The notes under the pieces were generated by a model. It did no database searches, had not been told where the DNA came from, and was given only the letters and a program-made list of their open reading frames with translations. 64,000 nucleotides of DNA from Verrucomicrobiota bacterium (GTDB lineage Bacteria > Verrucomicrobiota > Verrucomicrobiia > Verrucomicrobiales > DEV007): positions 55,339 through 119,338 of the forward strand of contig CAUJIH010000015.1 of assembly GCA_963205275.1 (NCBI GenBank), in the 5' to 3' direction. Shown in pieces: positions 1-9,573 of this stretch. How positions within the stretch are numbered: the first letter of the stretch is position 1; each line of letters opens with the position of its first letter. Made by a program: the position numbers and the translations under genes.

Positions 1-1568
1 GGCACGGCACTCCCATGGCCGGCCTTGCCGCCTTTGGAGACATCCGGCGCTTGATGCTTTCCACGGAAACGTGGCATCAGCTTCATCGTCTTGAATCCGT
101 CAAACTCATCCGCTCCACCACCTCCCACGATCCCGAGAACTACGGTGCAGTCACCTTGCAGGCGATCGCCCTTCCCGAGATCGCGTCTCGCCGCTCTCGT
201 GTTTATTGCATGGCCATCACCGCGCCCGGCCCGAACACACAGGGCAACCCATCGTCATGGTCGAGCGCCATCGACATGGCCGCTGCTGGGCAGGAACATG
301 AAACCGCCGAGCCGAAAGTCATCCTTCTCTCCGCCGGAAATACCCGCGAACACCCGAACGATTTCGACTATCCCGGCGACCTCCTCCGCGCCGCAGTCGA
401 AGATCCTGCGCAAGCGTGGAATGCCATCACCGTCGGTGCGATCACCAGCCGGGTGATGATTCAGGAGAACGACGACGAAGCGCAGCGTTCCACTCCGCTC
501 GCACCTCTTAGCGGTCTCAGTCCCTTCACCCGCACCGCTCACGAGTGGCGGTCGGACTGGCCGATTGGTCCGGATGTCGTCATGGAAGGCGGGAATCTGG
601 CGAAGAGTCATGACGGTGCTCACCTGCATTTCGACTCGCTCCAACCGCTATCCACCGCCGCCAACTTCCGGATTCGACCGATCACTCCTTTCAACGCCAC
701 TAGTGCCGCCGCCGCACAGGCGGCCTGCATCGGCGGGAAACTCATCCAGCGCTACCCAGACTACCGGCCGGAGACGATTCGCGGCCTTCTCGTCCACGCC
801 GCCCGCTGGCCGGAGGCCCTTCTGCGTCGGGAAAACCTCGATCCACACGCCGCTGGCAAGACGGCTCAGGTGGAGCATCTGATGCGTAGCTACGGCTTTG
901 GCGTGATCGATGAAAACCGGGCGCTCAACAGCCTCCCCACCCAAACGACCATCGTCATGGAACGGGTCATCCAGCCATACAAGGGAAAATGGAATGACCC
1001 GAAGCTCAACGAATGCCACCTCATCCCGCTGCCTTGGCCGCGCCAAGCACTCGAAGGCGATCCCGACGTTTCCGCCACCCTCCGGGTCACACTCTCCTAC
1101 TTCATCGAACCCAATCCCGGTTCGAGAACCTGGGAAAAAAGCCAGAAATACCACTACGCAAGCTGCCTTCTCCGTTTCCGGCCCAAGCACCGGGACATGT
1201 CTCTGGAAAAATTTCGTGCTCGACTCGACGCGGAGGAGAAATCTTCCGGTGACAGGTTTTCAGACCCGGGTTGGGCGGTCGGCGGCACTCGTCGGGGAAA
1301 GGCAGGATCGCTGGTTCAGGATGTCTGGAAAGGCTCCGCAGCCCAACTGGCCGAAATGGGGCACATCGCCGTCATTCCCGCCAAAGGTTGGTGGGCCTAT
1401 CGTCACTTCCGCCCCGGACACGAGCTTCATGGCTGCCACCTCCGGCGTGTCCATTACTCGCTCATCATTAGCTTGGAGTCAGAGACATTACTGCCTATTT
1501 ACAACGAAGTCGCTGCTGCCATCACGACCATCGAAACTGCCGCCTCCATATCAGTCAAAGCCCCATAA
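1..1568 (+). CDS. Subtilisin-like (S8) serine peptidase, 5'-truncated by window edge
   Basis: This is the C-terminal part of a subtilase. Reading in frame from base 3, before the first ATG at 15, gives HGTPMAG, which matches the catalytic-His signature (HGTxxAG) of S8 peptidases, so the true start and the catalytic Asp lie left of the window. Counting from the ATG at 15, the oxyanion-hole Asn is in LLSAGNT near residue 108 and the catalytic Ser is Ser230 in NATSAAAAQA. The remaining C-terminal part of about 280 residues is not recognised. The stop is 11 nt before the DUF1156 methyltransferase, so it belongs to the defence operon. It resembles the subtilase partner of AAA-ATPase/subtilase pairs (IteA/IteS type). 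If so, an AAA ATPase gene should lie just upstream, outside the window. The peptidase family is clear; the defence role is inferred from context. Confidence 0.85.
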   Translation, partial: HGTPMAGLAAFGDIRRLMLSTETWHQLHRLESVKLIRSTTSHDPENYGAVTLQAIALPEIASRRSRVYCMAITAPGPNTQGNPSSWSSAIDMAAAGQEHETAEPKVILLSAGNTREHPNDFDYPGDLLRAAVEDPAQAWNAITVGAITSRVMIQENDDEAQRSTPLAPLSGLSPFTRTAHEWRSDWPIGPDVVMEGGNLAKSHDGAHLHFDSLQPLSTAANFRIRPITPFNATSAAAAQAACIGGKLIQRYPDYRPETIRGLLVHAARWPEALLRRENLDPHAAGKTAQVEHLMRSYGFGVIDENRALNSLPTQTTIVMERVIQPYKGKWNDPKLNECHLIPLPWPRQALEGDPDVSATLRVTLSYFIEPNPGSRTWEKSQKYHYASCLLRFRPKHRDMSLEKFRARLDAEEKSSGDRFSDPGWAVGGTRRGKAGSLVQDVWKGSAAQLAEMGHIAVIPAKGWWAYRHFRPGHELHGCHLRRVHYSLIISLESETLLPIYNEVAAAITTIETAASISVKAP

Positions 1569-1579
1569 GAATCTCCCCC

Positions 1580-4561
1580 ATGCCCGCCTTCATCGAGACT
1601 CAGTTTCCCATCGCGCGCCTCTCTGCGGAGGCTTACAAGGAGCGCAAGGCGAACAACGGCCAGACGCTCACGCGACTGGGGAAATGGTGGGGGCGCAAGC
1701 CGCTGATCCTCGTGCGCGCCTCCATCCTCGGCATGCTCATGCCTGCCTCGGACGATCCGAAGCGCGATCGCGAGATCTTCCTGAAAATCCTCACCATGGA
1801 TGACGAGGGTGCGTGGCAGCGCCAGAAGGGCGACATTCCCGTCTCTGCGTGGCTCGAGGCCGCGCCGCCGGAGATTCTGGAAGAATTCTTCTCCGCCCGT
1901 GGCTTTCGCCAGGGTCTCACGGATGAGGAAAAGCAAAAGGTCTGCCAGCGCATTTGGGACGGACTGACCAGGGCGGAAAAAAAGGCGCTCGATGACCAGC
2001 GCCGCCGTCCCGTGCCGGACCGCGCCGCCTTCGATGCCCTGCCCTATGCCGAGCGCATTCGCGACTGCGAACGACCGGAAAGCATCGCCGGGCCCAGCGA
2101 AGAAGCCTGGGAGGAAATCAACGAGCATCTCGGCACCACCGCCGCCAGCCTGCCGGAACTCATCGCACAGCTCGGGCAAAAAACCTTTGGCCGCACCCCG
2201 CGCGTGGGGGATGCCTTCTGCGGCGGCGGCTCCATCCCCTTCGAGGCCGCCCGCATCGGCTGTCAGGCCTTCGCCTCTGATCTGAATCCCGTGGCCGGGC
2301 TGCTCACCTGGGCCAGCCTGAACCTGCTGGGCGGCGGTCAGGAGGTGCAGGAGGAAGTGATGCGCGTGCAGGCACAGGCCCTCGCCGACGCGGATGATCA
2401 GGTCACCGCCTGGGGCATCGAACACAACGAGCACGGCGAGCGCGCCGATGCCTTCCTCTACTGTGTGGAGGTGAAGCCCGAAGGCTGCGACTACTTCATC
2501 CCGCTCGCCCCGAGCTGGCTGGTAGGAGAGAAATCCAAGGCCATCTGCCGATGGAGCCGCGTGGAGGGCTCCGACCGTCTGCAAGCAGAGATCGCCACCG
2601 TATCCGCCGACGAAGTAAAAGCCTACAAGGCCGGGAAAAACGCCACCGTCGCCAATAGTCGCGTGCTAGATCCCTTCGATTCCGACCGCAGTTGGTCAGT
2701 GGAATCCCTGCGTGGCAGCGATGGCCTGCGCCGCTGGACCAACGAGGATCTCGTGCCCCGCCCCGGCGATGTCTTTCAGGAGCGGCTCTACTGCATCCGC
2801 TGGGTGAAAACCGTGATGAAACACGGCAAGTCCAAGGAAATCCGTCGCTACGCCGCTCCCACCGCCGACGACCTCGCCCGCGAGGCCAAGGCGCTGGACC
2901 TCCTCCGCGAACGCTTCGCCGACTGGCAGAATGCTGGCTTTATCCCGTCCAAGGCGATCATCAGCGGCTACAATACGGAGCAGCCCATTCGCGAACGTGG
3001 CTGGACCCACTGGCACCACCTGTTCACCCCGCGCCAGTTGCTCACTCACGGTTTGTTGGCGGAGATTTCCGCCAATCTCGCGAAGACGCAGGCACAAAAG
3101 GCTGGGGTGCTTCTAGGTTTTGGAAAATTGGCCAACTGGGACTCTCGCTTGTGTCAATGGATGGGGGACGCTGCCCATGAATGCACAAACTACGTATTCA
3201 GCAATCAGGCGATCAATACGTTATTCAATTTCGGAATACGACCTATATCAAAATTGGAAACCGCATGGCCTGTTATTTCAAAACCGAACGATATTATCTG
3301 TTATTCCAATAGCGTAATCCAAATCGACGCCCGCGACCTCCGCGAAACCTGCGACATCTGGCTTACCGATCCGCCCTACGCCGACGCGGTAAACTACCAC
3401 GAACTCGGCGATTTCTTCCTCGCTTGGTATGACAAGCAACTCGCCAAAGCCTTCCCCGAGTGGACGCCGGATTCCCGAGCCGAACTCGCCGTGCGCGGTG
3501 AGGGCGAGGACTTCCGCCGCGCCATGGTGGACATTTACAAAAACCTCGCCCGCCACATGCCGGACGAGGGCCTCCAGATGGTGCAGTTCACCCACCAGAA
3601 TCCCGCCGTCTGGGCAGACCTCGGCATGATCCTCTGGGCTGCCGGATTGAAAGCCACCGCCGCCTGGACCATCAGCACCGAGACCGAAGCCGTCGGCATC
3701 AAGAAGGGCAACTACGTCACCGGCACCGTCTGCCTGGTTCTGCGCAAACGCGTTTCCCCGGAGCCGGGATTCCTCGATGAGGTCTATCCACTGGTCGAGG
3801 ACGAGGTGCGCCGCCAGATCGCCTCCATGCAGGCGCTCGACGACCCATCGGACTCACCGGCTGGAATCGGAGAGCCGAATTTCAACGATGCGGATTACCA
3901 GCTCGCCGCCTACGCTGCCGCCCTCAAGGTGCTCACCCAATACGCCACCCTGGATGGCCGCGACGTGGAGCACGAGGTCTTCGCGGTGCGCGACAAAAAG
4001 GAGAAAAGCGATTTTCAGATCGTCATCGAGCGCGCCATCACCATCGCCTGCGATCTGCTCGTGCCCCGAGGCCTCGACGCAGTGTGGCGCGACCTCGCGC
4101 TGGTGGAACGCTACTACCTGCGCGCCATCGACATCGAAAGCCGAGGCGAGCGCCGCAAGGGCATGTATGAGGAACTCGCCCGAGGCTTCGGCGTCACCGA
4201 CATCAAAGCTCTCCTGCACAGCGACAAAGCCAACGGCGCCCGCATGCACACCCCCACCGGCTTCGCCGCCAGCCTCCTCGCCAAACCCGGCACCGAAGCC
4301 ACCCACCCCTTTGCCGCCTCGCCACTGCGCCACCTGCTGTTCGCCATCCGCGAGACCACGGCAGCCGACCTCAGTCCCGAACCCGGACGCCAATATCTGC
4401 GCGACACCTTCGGTCCCTCCTACTGGCAGCACCGCGAAAGCTTCACCAGCCTACTCGACTGGATCGCCGCCCTCGCCAACGCCGAAGGCATGTCCGAGTG
4501 GACCGCCGACTCCGAAGCCGCAAGAATCCTTGCCGGAAGGCTGAGAAATGATCAAGCTTGA
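1580..4561 (+). CDS. DUF1156-domain DNA methyltransferase (anti-phage-associated type)
   Basis: A 993-residue protein. The N-terminus, with KWWGRKPL near residue 37, is the DUF1156 signature. A SAM-binding motif I, DAFCGGGSIPFEAARIG, lies near residues 210-226, and the catalytic DPPY motif (LTDPPYADAVNYHELG) is near residue 596, so it should modify an exocyclic amino group of adenine or cytosine in DNA. Large DUF1156 methylases are known from phage-defence islands, commonly beside DUF499, DUF3780 and phospholipase D-helicase genes. A PLD-helicase is present here at 10157-12961. The gene begins 11 nt after the peptidase and ends 8 nt before the OLD nuclease. Just before the DPPY motif, about 3165-3330, the DNA is distinctly AT-rich compared with the rest of the gene. 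A role as the self-marking enzyme of the operon is inferred. Confidence 0.9.
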   Translation: MPAFIETQFPIARLSAEAYKERKANNGQTLTRLGKWWGRKPLILVRASILGMLMPASDDPKRDREIFLKILTMDDEGAWQRQKGDIPVSAWLEAAPPEILEEFFSARGFRQGLTDEEKQKVCQRIWDGLTRAEKKALDDQRRRPVPDRAAFDALPYAERIRDCERPESIAGPSEEAWEEINEHLGTTAASLPELIAQLGQKTFGRTPRVGDAFCGGGSIPFEAARIGCQAFASDLNPVAGLLTWASLNLLGGGQEVQEEVMRVQAQALADADDQVTAWGIEHNEHGERADAFLYCVEVKPEGCDYFIPLAPSWLVGEKSKAICRWSRVEGSDRLQAEIATVSADEVKAYKAGKNATVANSRVLDPFDSDRSWSVESLRGSDGLRRWTNEDLVPRPGDVFQERLYCIRWVKTVMKHGKSKEIRRYAAPTADDLAREAKALDLLRERFADWQNAGFIPSKAIISGYNTEQPIRERGWTHWHHLFTPRQLLTHGLLAEISANLAKTQAQKAGVLLGFGKLANWDSRLCQWMGDAAHECTNYVFSNQAINTLFNFGIRPISKLETAWPVISKPNDIICYSNSVIQIDARDLRETCDIWLTDPPYADAVNYHELGDFFLAWYDKQLAKAFPEWTPDSRAELAVRGEGEDFRRAMVDIYKNLARHMPDEGLQMVQFTHQNPAVWADLGMILWAAGLKATAAWTISTETEAVGIKKGNYVTGTVCLVLRKRVSPEPGFLDEVYPLVEDEVRRQIASMQALDDPSDSPAGIGEPNFNDADYQLAAYAAALKVLTQYATLDGRDVEHEVFAVRDKKEKSDFQIVIERAITIACDLLVPRGLDAVWRDLALVERYYLRAIDIESRGERRKGMYEELARGFGVTDIKALLHSDKANGARMHTPTGFAASLLAKPGTEATHPFAASPLRHLLFAIRETTAADLSPEPGRQYLRDTFGPSYWQHRESFTSLLDWIAALANAEGMSEWTADSEAARILAGRLRNDQA

Positions 4562-4569
4562 AGTAGTGT

Positions 4570-6372
4570 ATGATGACCGATTCCATCCAAGAGCCAACCA
4601 ATAGCGGTATCCGCGTGGATATGGTGAGAATCGCCCGTTTCCGCTCCTTGCAAAACATCGAAGTCGAATTGGGTGACATCTCCCTCTTGGTGGGAATGAA
4701 CAACACTGGCAAGACCTCCTTTCTCAAGGCACTGCATCTCGCGCTTGGAGCGGAACGCCGAACGATTTCTCCGGATGATTTTTTCATCGATTCGGAAGGG
4801 AACGAGGCGAAGGATATCCTGATTGATATCCGCATTGTTCCCGTGGATGCGAAGGGGATGCGGACGCATACATTCGCCCAAAACTGGATCGACAATGATT
4901 TGGGTGGCAGCAACCTTATCATCGCTGGCTCCGATGATCGGGAGTTTGTCGCCATTCGCACCCGGATTACTCTAGATGTGATAAAAAACGATTTTGTGCT
5001 TGATCGAAGAACCCTAGCGGAATGGCCGGAGTTTGCTACTTGGCAGGAAGCCACTACCCGAGCACGAGTGCCTCGCTTCGAGCAATTCGTGTCATATTTT
5101 ATCGATGCCCAGCGCGATGTGATCGGCGATCTGCGAGCGCGGTCCTCGTATATGGGAAGATTGCTTTCAAAAATCGAGATTCCGGAAGAAGCGATTATCG
5201 AGCTTGAGGAAAGACTGGGCCAACTCAATGACGACATTGTTTCCCGGAGCGAAGTGCTCAGCCACGTCCGCGAGGTTCTGACCGGGCTCAACCGCACGGT
5301 GCCGACCTTTGGAGAAGGGGTGGAAATCAGTCCGGTCAGCAAGAAGATGCGCGATCTGGTAAAAGGCGTGGGGATACAATTCGCTGATGAGGGAGGGTCA
5401 TCCTTTCCATTGGAATCTCACGGGATGGGCACACGGAGCTGGGCCTCCCTGCTGAGCTTCGATGCCTATATTTCATGGACTGGAAAACTTGCGGAACGTG
5501 AAAATTTGCCCTTTCACCCGGTTTTGTTTCTAGAGGAACCAGAGGCCCACCTCCATCCGAACGCGCAACGCTCGGTATACGGCCAACTCAGTCAGGGACG
5601 TGGCCAGCGCATTGTCAGCACCCACTCCCCGTATGTCGCCGGACAGGCGAACTTAACCAGCCTTTTGCATTTCTCAAAAATCAATGGTGCTACCCAAATC
5701 CGAAAGTTTCCGAGCGAAAATCTCTCTCCAGATGAAATCAGGAAAATCGGTCGGGAAATCATGCGTTCGCGAGGAGAGCTACTCTTTGCCTCCGCCGTCG
5801 TTCTTTTCGAGGGCGAGACCGAGGAGCAAGCTTTGCCGATGTTTGCGCGGCGCCATTGGGGGCAACATCCTTTTGAGCGCGGAGTCTCTTTTGTCGGTGT
5901 GGGCGGGGAAGGAAACTACCTGCCTTTTTTGCGGATGTTCGAAGCGATGGGAATTCCGTGGTTTATTTTCAGTGACGGAGAGCCTAATGCCCGCAATTCG
6001 GTGCGATCAGCGTTGGAAGCAGCAGGGTTAGAGTCGGTTCCCCTCTCTGTCGTTACTCTGCCGAACGACAAGGCCATTGAAGGGTATCTTCTGGCTGAAG
6101 GTTACCAAGCCGAATTGAAACAAGCGGTGATCGAATACCAAAAACCATTTCATAACGAACAGCATGAAAGGGCCAAAAGCGCCGAAATCATGGCTTGGCC
6201 GGATACCAATCTCGAGAATTTCTTGAAGAGCAACAAAACCGGGATGGCATCGCACTGGGCGAAGGCGATTCTTGCACTCCAAGACGAGCGTTCCATTCCA
6301 ACCGCTATTCGGGATCTCTTTCAGCAAATCGATCAGACGCTTAACCCCAAACCGCCGGAGACGAATCCATGA
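4570..6372 (+). CDS. gajA: OLD-family ATPase-TOPRIM endonuclease (GajA-like)
   Basis: A 600-residue protein. The N-terminal ABC-type ATPase has Walker A GMNNTGKT at residues 42-49, Walker B LFLEEPEAHLHP near 318-330, and the STHSPYVAGQ switch just after. The C-terminal TOPRIM nuclease starts near residue 410 with FEGETEEQ (the metal-binding Glu) and continues to FSDGEP near 467. This order is that of overcoming-lysogenization-defect (OLD) nucleases. It overlaps the following UvrD-type helicase by ATGA (6369-6372), and this pairing defines class 2 OLD, the Gabija system. GajA proteins assemble into rings and nick DNA when nucleotide levels fall; that is family knowledge, not seen here. Two Met codons in a row open the frame, and the second (4573) could equally be the start. 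Base composition is a little lower in GC than the methyltransferase upstream. Confidence 0.88.
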   Translation: MMTDSIQEPTNSGIRVDMVRIARFRSLQNIEVELGDISLLVGMNNTGKTSFLKALHLALGAERRTISPDDFFIDSEGNEAKDILIDIRIVPVDAKGMRTHTFAQNWIDNDLGGSNLIIAGSDDREFVAIRTRITLDVIKNDFVLDRRTLAEWPEFATWQEATTRARVPRFEQFVSYFIDAQRDVIGDLRARSSYMGRLLSKIEIPEEAIIELEERLGQLNDDIVSRSEVLSHVREVLTGLNRTVPTFGEGVEISPVSKKMRDLVKGVGIQFADEGGSSFPLESHGMGTRSWASLLSFDAYISWTGKLAERENLPFHPVLFLEEPEAHLHPNAQRSVYGQLSQGRGQRIVSTHSPYVAGQANLTSLLHFSKINGATQIRKFPSENLSPDEIRKIGREIMRSRGELLFASAVVLFEGETEEQALPMFARRHWGQHPFERGVSFVGVGGEGNYLPFLRMFEAMGIPWFIFSDGEPNARNSVRSALEAAGLESVPLSVVTLPNDKAIEGYLLAEGYQAELKQAVIEYQKPFHNEQHERAKSAEIMAWPDTNLENFLKSNKTGMASHWAKAILALQDERSIPTAIRDLFQQIDQTLNPKPPETNP

Positions 6373-8369
6373 GCATCAATCTTTCCCCTGCGCAGCGCGA
6401 CATCGTTGAAGCCCCCGACGGTCACTATCTGGTGGTCGCCTCGGCGGGCAGCGGCAAAAGCCGTGTGCTGACGGAACGGGTCCGTTATTTGCTCGAGGTG
6501 CGAAAAATCCGCTCCCGCATTCTGGCTCTCACCTTCACCAACAAGGCTGCGGAGGAAATGCGGCATCGCCTGCAGGAAGTGCCCGATCTTTCGGAGCGAA
6601 CTTTCATCGGAACCATTCACAGCTTCTGCCAAACACTTATTGAAGCGCATGGCGCGGGTATTGGATACCCGGCCATGCCTGCGATTCTCGAACGCGAGAG
6701 CGACCGCATCGCCATGCTGGAGGAAGTCTTCACCCAAAGCGCCGAACTGGGTCGCTATTTGAAGCAACGGCCAACGCCCAAGGAACGCAGATCCTTTCTC
6801 TACGATGTTCGTGAAACGATCAGCCTTTGCAAACGTGACTGGAAGAAGTTCCAGGCGATCAGCAACGGCGACTGGGACAGTCCCGAAGAGGTTCAGGTGT
6901 TTCTCGAATATCAACAGCATCTCACGAGTCAGGGAGTGATCGACTTCGATGACATCCTGCTACTGGCCTACCGCATCCTCTCCGAGCGGCCTGCCGTTGC
7001 CTCGATCTACCACCGCACCTATCGTTACTTGTTTGTCGATGAAGCGCAGGATCTAAACTCCGTGCAGTATTCCATCATCCGAACACTAGGGGAGAATGCG
7101 GCGTCTGTACTATTGGTGGGGGACCCGAACCAAGCGATCTATGGTTTCAATGGATCGAGCAAGGAATTCATGCTGGACACGTTTCCGCGGGACTTTGGTG
7201 CCACGCTTGTGGAACTGAGGGAAAACTTCCGTTCATCGCGGGCAGTCATACGAGCGGCCAATGCGCTCTATCCAAACAGCATCGAACTTGAGAGCGCCAC
7301 GTTGAAAGGGGAAATCAAAATCGAAGCCTGTGCTGATGAAGATGCGGAGGCGATCTGGGTTCGGGAAAAGATCGCGGGGTTTCTTGCCGATGGCACGCAC
7401 GATGACATCGAAGGACCCATCACTCCCGACCGCATCGCCGTGCTGGCCCGCAACCGCTACATGTTCGCTTCCTTGCAGAAGGAATTGGAAAATCATGGAA
7501 TCGAGCATTATCTGAGAATGCCTAGTGGCGGCGCAACTTTGGAATCGGACCTCGGGCGGCTTTTCGATCTCGGCATCCGCATTCTCGTGAACCCAAAGAA
7601 TCGCCTTCATTATGAGGAATTGCTGCAGCGCTTCGGTGTGTCCGAGAGCTTGGCCGTGGACGGTGATGATCCTCTGGCACTACTCCAAAGGGCTTGTGAA
7701 ACCGCGTCGGAATCCGCCCGTCCCTTCATCAGACCACTACTTGAAGCTTGGACGCTCCTCTACGCCGATGTGAACAAGTTTACCACGGTGTTGGGCGACT
7801 TGGAGACGAGCGTCAACCAATGGGGAAACGGAATAGAGTGCCAAGTCGAGGCTCGTTTGCTTGCACTCGCCGATCTAGAATTTCTCCGTGCTGTCTGGGC
7901 TAATTACAGCCGACGTTCTGCTAGAGACAGCCGCAGCCTGTCTCAATTTAGAAATCAGATGGCGACAGGGGAAACCATTCCCAATGTCGAAGGCAAGGGC
8001 GTGACGCTCGCCACCGTGCATGCCGTCAAAGGCTTGGAATATGACATCGTGTTTCTCATGGGCATGGTCGAAGGCGGTTTCCCCGACTATCGCGCCGTGA
8101 AAGCAGGTGCCGCCGCCCTGAGGGAAGAAAAAAACGATGCTTTTGTCGCAGTGACTCGTTCAAAGCGCCTGCTCTACCTGACGTGGCCACAGGCCAAATT
8201 CATGCCCTGGGATCGGGAACGTCGCCGCAATCAAACCCCATCGCGTTATTTGCAGGAGATTGAGCAGAAAAATCCGGAATGTGTGATCTCAGCTCAGGCA
8301 TTTCATGTGGCGGGGGATTCCCCCAGCTATCCACAAACCTCTGCCAATGACCCATCCAAATACCCATGA
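6369..8369 (+). CDS. gajB: UvrD/Rep-family superfamily 1 helicase (GajB-like)
   Basis: A 666-residue SF1A helicase. The Q-motif region (LSPAQRDIV) is at the N-terminus, Walker A ASAGSGKS at 24-31, motif Ia ALTFTNKAAEEM near 55, motif II VDEAQDLN near 222, GDPNQAIYGFNG near 253, ENFRSSR near 283, motif V TVHAVKGLEYDIVFL near 547 and motif VI AVTRSKRLLYLTW near 590. All core motifs look intact. It is translationally coupled to the OLD nuclease by an ATGA overlap and to the next ATPase by a second ATGA overlap at 8366-8369. In Gabija the helicase partner binds to the nuclease ring and helps sense or process phage DNA. It is longer than the type-example GajB (about 500 residues). A housekeeping UvrD/PcrA role is unlikely given the context. 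Confidence 0.88.
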   Translation: MSINLSPAQRDIVEAPDGHYLVVASAGSGKSRVLTERVRYLLEVRKIRSRILALTFTNKAAEEMRHRLQEVPDLSERTFIGTIHSFCQTLIEAHGAGIGYPAMPAILERESDRIAMLEEVFTQSAELGRYLKQRPTPKERRSFLYDVRETISLCKRDWKKFQAISNGDWDSPEEVQVFLEYQQHLTSQGVIDFDDILLLAYRILSERPAVASIYHRTYRYLFVDEAQDLNSVQYSIIRTLGENAASVLLVGDPNQAIYGFNGSSKEFMLDTFPRDFGATLVELRENFRSSRAVIRAANALYPNSIELESATLKGEIKIEACADEDAEAIWVREKIAGFLADGTHDDIEGPITPDRIAVLARNRYMFASLQKELENHGIEHYLRMPSGGATLESDLGRLFDLGIRILVNPKNRLHYEELLQRFGVSESLAVDGDDPLALLQRACETASESARPFIRPLLEAWTLLYADVNKFTTVLGDLETSVNQWGNGIECQVEARLLALADLEFLRAVWANYSRRSARDSRSLSQFRNQMATGETIPNVEGKGVTLATVHAVKGLEYDIVFLMGMVEGGFPDYRAVKAGAAALREEKNDAFVAVTRSKRLLYLTWPQAKFMPWDRERRRNQTPSRYLQEIEQKNPECVISAQAFHVAGDSPSYPQTSANDPSKYP

Positions 8370-9568
8370 ACATAGAGTCCATCCACATCGAAAACTTCAA
8401 GGCCTTGCGCAACGTCACTTTGAACCGGCTCCCGGCGTACAGCGTTTTCATTGGCCGCAACGGGACGGGGAAAACCACGCTGTTCCGGGTATTTGCCTTT
8501 CTCAAGAACTGCTTGGCCAAGGATGTGCGTGCGGCCTTGAACCATGAGGGAGGGCGCAATGGCTTCAAGGAGGTGCGGAGCCGGGGCTGCAACACGGAAG
8601 ATCCCATCAAGATCGAACTCCAATTCCGGCTCGACATTGCGGGGGTAAACCGGTTGGTTACCTACTCGCTAGAAATTGCTGATGCCCCGGGGCAGGAGCC
8701 CATCGTGAGGCGAGAAATCTTACGCTACAAGCGTGGGCGCTATGGCTCGCCCTTTCACTTCATCGATTTTTCTGCGGGCAGGGGGTATGCGATTACCAAT
8801 GAGGAGGACTTTGACAAAGAGGATGCCGAGCTGACCCGTGAGGAGCAGACTTTGCAATCACCGGCGGCGCTGGCGATCAGTGGATTGGGGCAATTTGAGC
8901 GCTTCAAGGCGGCAGCGGCATTTCGCCGGATGATCGAGCATTGGCACATCTCCGACTTTCACATCGACAAGGCCCGCGGCGACAAAGAGGAGGAAGCAGG
9001 TGAGCACCTCTCCTCCAGCGGCGCAAACCTGCCGTCCGTGGCCCGGCATCTCCTTGAGTATCACCCCGAGCTTTTTGAGGCCATCAAGCAGCGGATGCAG
9101 GAACGGGTGCCGGGCGTCTCCGATATCGAGGTCAAGGTGACAGAGGATGGTCGCCTACTGATGCGCTATTGCGATGGAGCCTTCCGGGAGCCGTTCATCG
9201 ACCGCAATGTTTCGGACGGTACGATCAAGATGTTTGCCTACCTGGTGCTGCTGAAGGATCCCAAACCCCATCCCATTCTCTGCGTGGAGGAGCCGGAAAA
9301 TCAGCTGTATCCCGAGCTGATGACGGTTTTGGCGGAAGAGTTCTTGGCCTACACCGAGCACGGCGGGCAGGTGTTTGTTTCTACCCATTCGCCGGATTTC
9401 CTCAATGCTGTGCCGTTGGAGTCCATTTTCTGGCTCGAAAAAGAGCGGGGCGAAACGAGGATTTTCCGGGCGTCGGAGAATGACACTCTGCGCCGCCTGC
9501 TCGCAGAGGGCGACCTGCCCGGTGAGTTATGGAAGCAGGGGCTTTTTCAATCCGGAATTTTGCTATAG
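8366..9568 (+). CDS. AAA ATPase, RecF/OLD-like, of a two-gene ATPase/TOPRIM module
   Basis: A 400-residue single-domain ATPase of the AAA_15/AAA_21 group. It begins NIESIHIENFKALRNV, typical of SMC/RecF-like ATPases. Walker A GRNGTGKTT is at 30-38, Walker B ILCVEEPENQLYP near 304, and VFVSTHSPDFLNAV near 338. There is no nuclease domain at the C-terminus, unlike the OLD protein two genes upstream. The next gene, 5 nt downstream, encodes a small DUF4276 protein with TOPRIM-like acidic motifs, so the pair looks like an OLD protein split in two. Such ATPase/small-nuclease pairs are common in abortive-infection systems. It overlaps the helicase stop by 4 nt (ATGA), so translation of this module is coupled to the Gabija-like pair. 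Substrate and trigger are unknown. Confidence 0.8.
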   Translation: MNIESIHIENFKALRNVTLNRLPAYSVFIGRNGTGKTTLFRVFAFLKNCLAKDVRAALNHEGGRNGFKEVRSRGCNTEDPIKIELQFRLDIAGVNRLVTYSLEIADAPGQEPIVRREILRYKRGRYGSPFHFIDFSAGRGYAITNEEDFDKEDAELTREEQTLQSPAALAISGLGQFERFKAAAAFRRMIEHWHISDFHIDKARGDKEEEAGEHLSSSGANLPSVARHLLEYHPELFEAIKQRMQERVPGVSDIEVKVTEDGRLLMRYCDGAFREPFIDRNVSDGTIKMFAYLVLLKDPKPHPILCVEEPENQLYPELMTVLAEEFLAYTEHGGQVFVSTHSPDFLNAVPLESIFWLEKERGETRIFRASENDTLRRLLAEGDLPGELWKQGLFQSGILL

Positions 9569-9573
9569 GAAGC

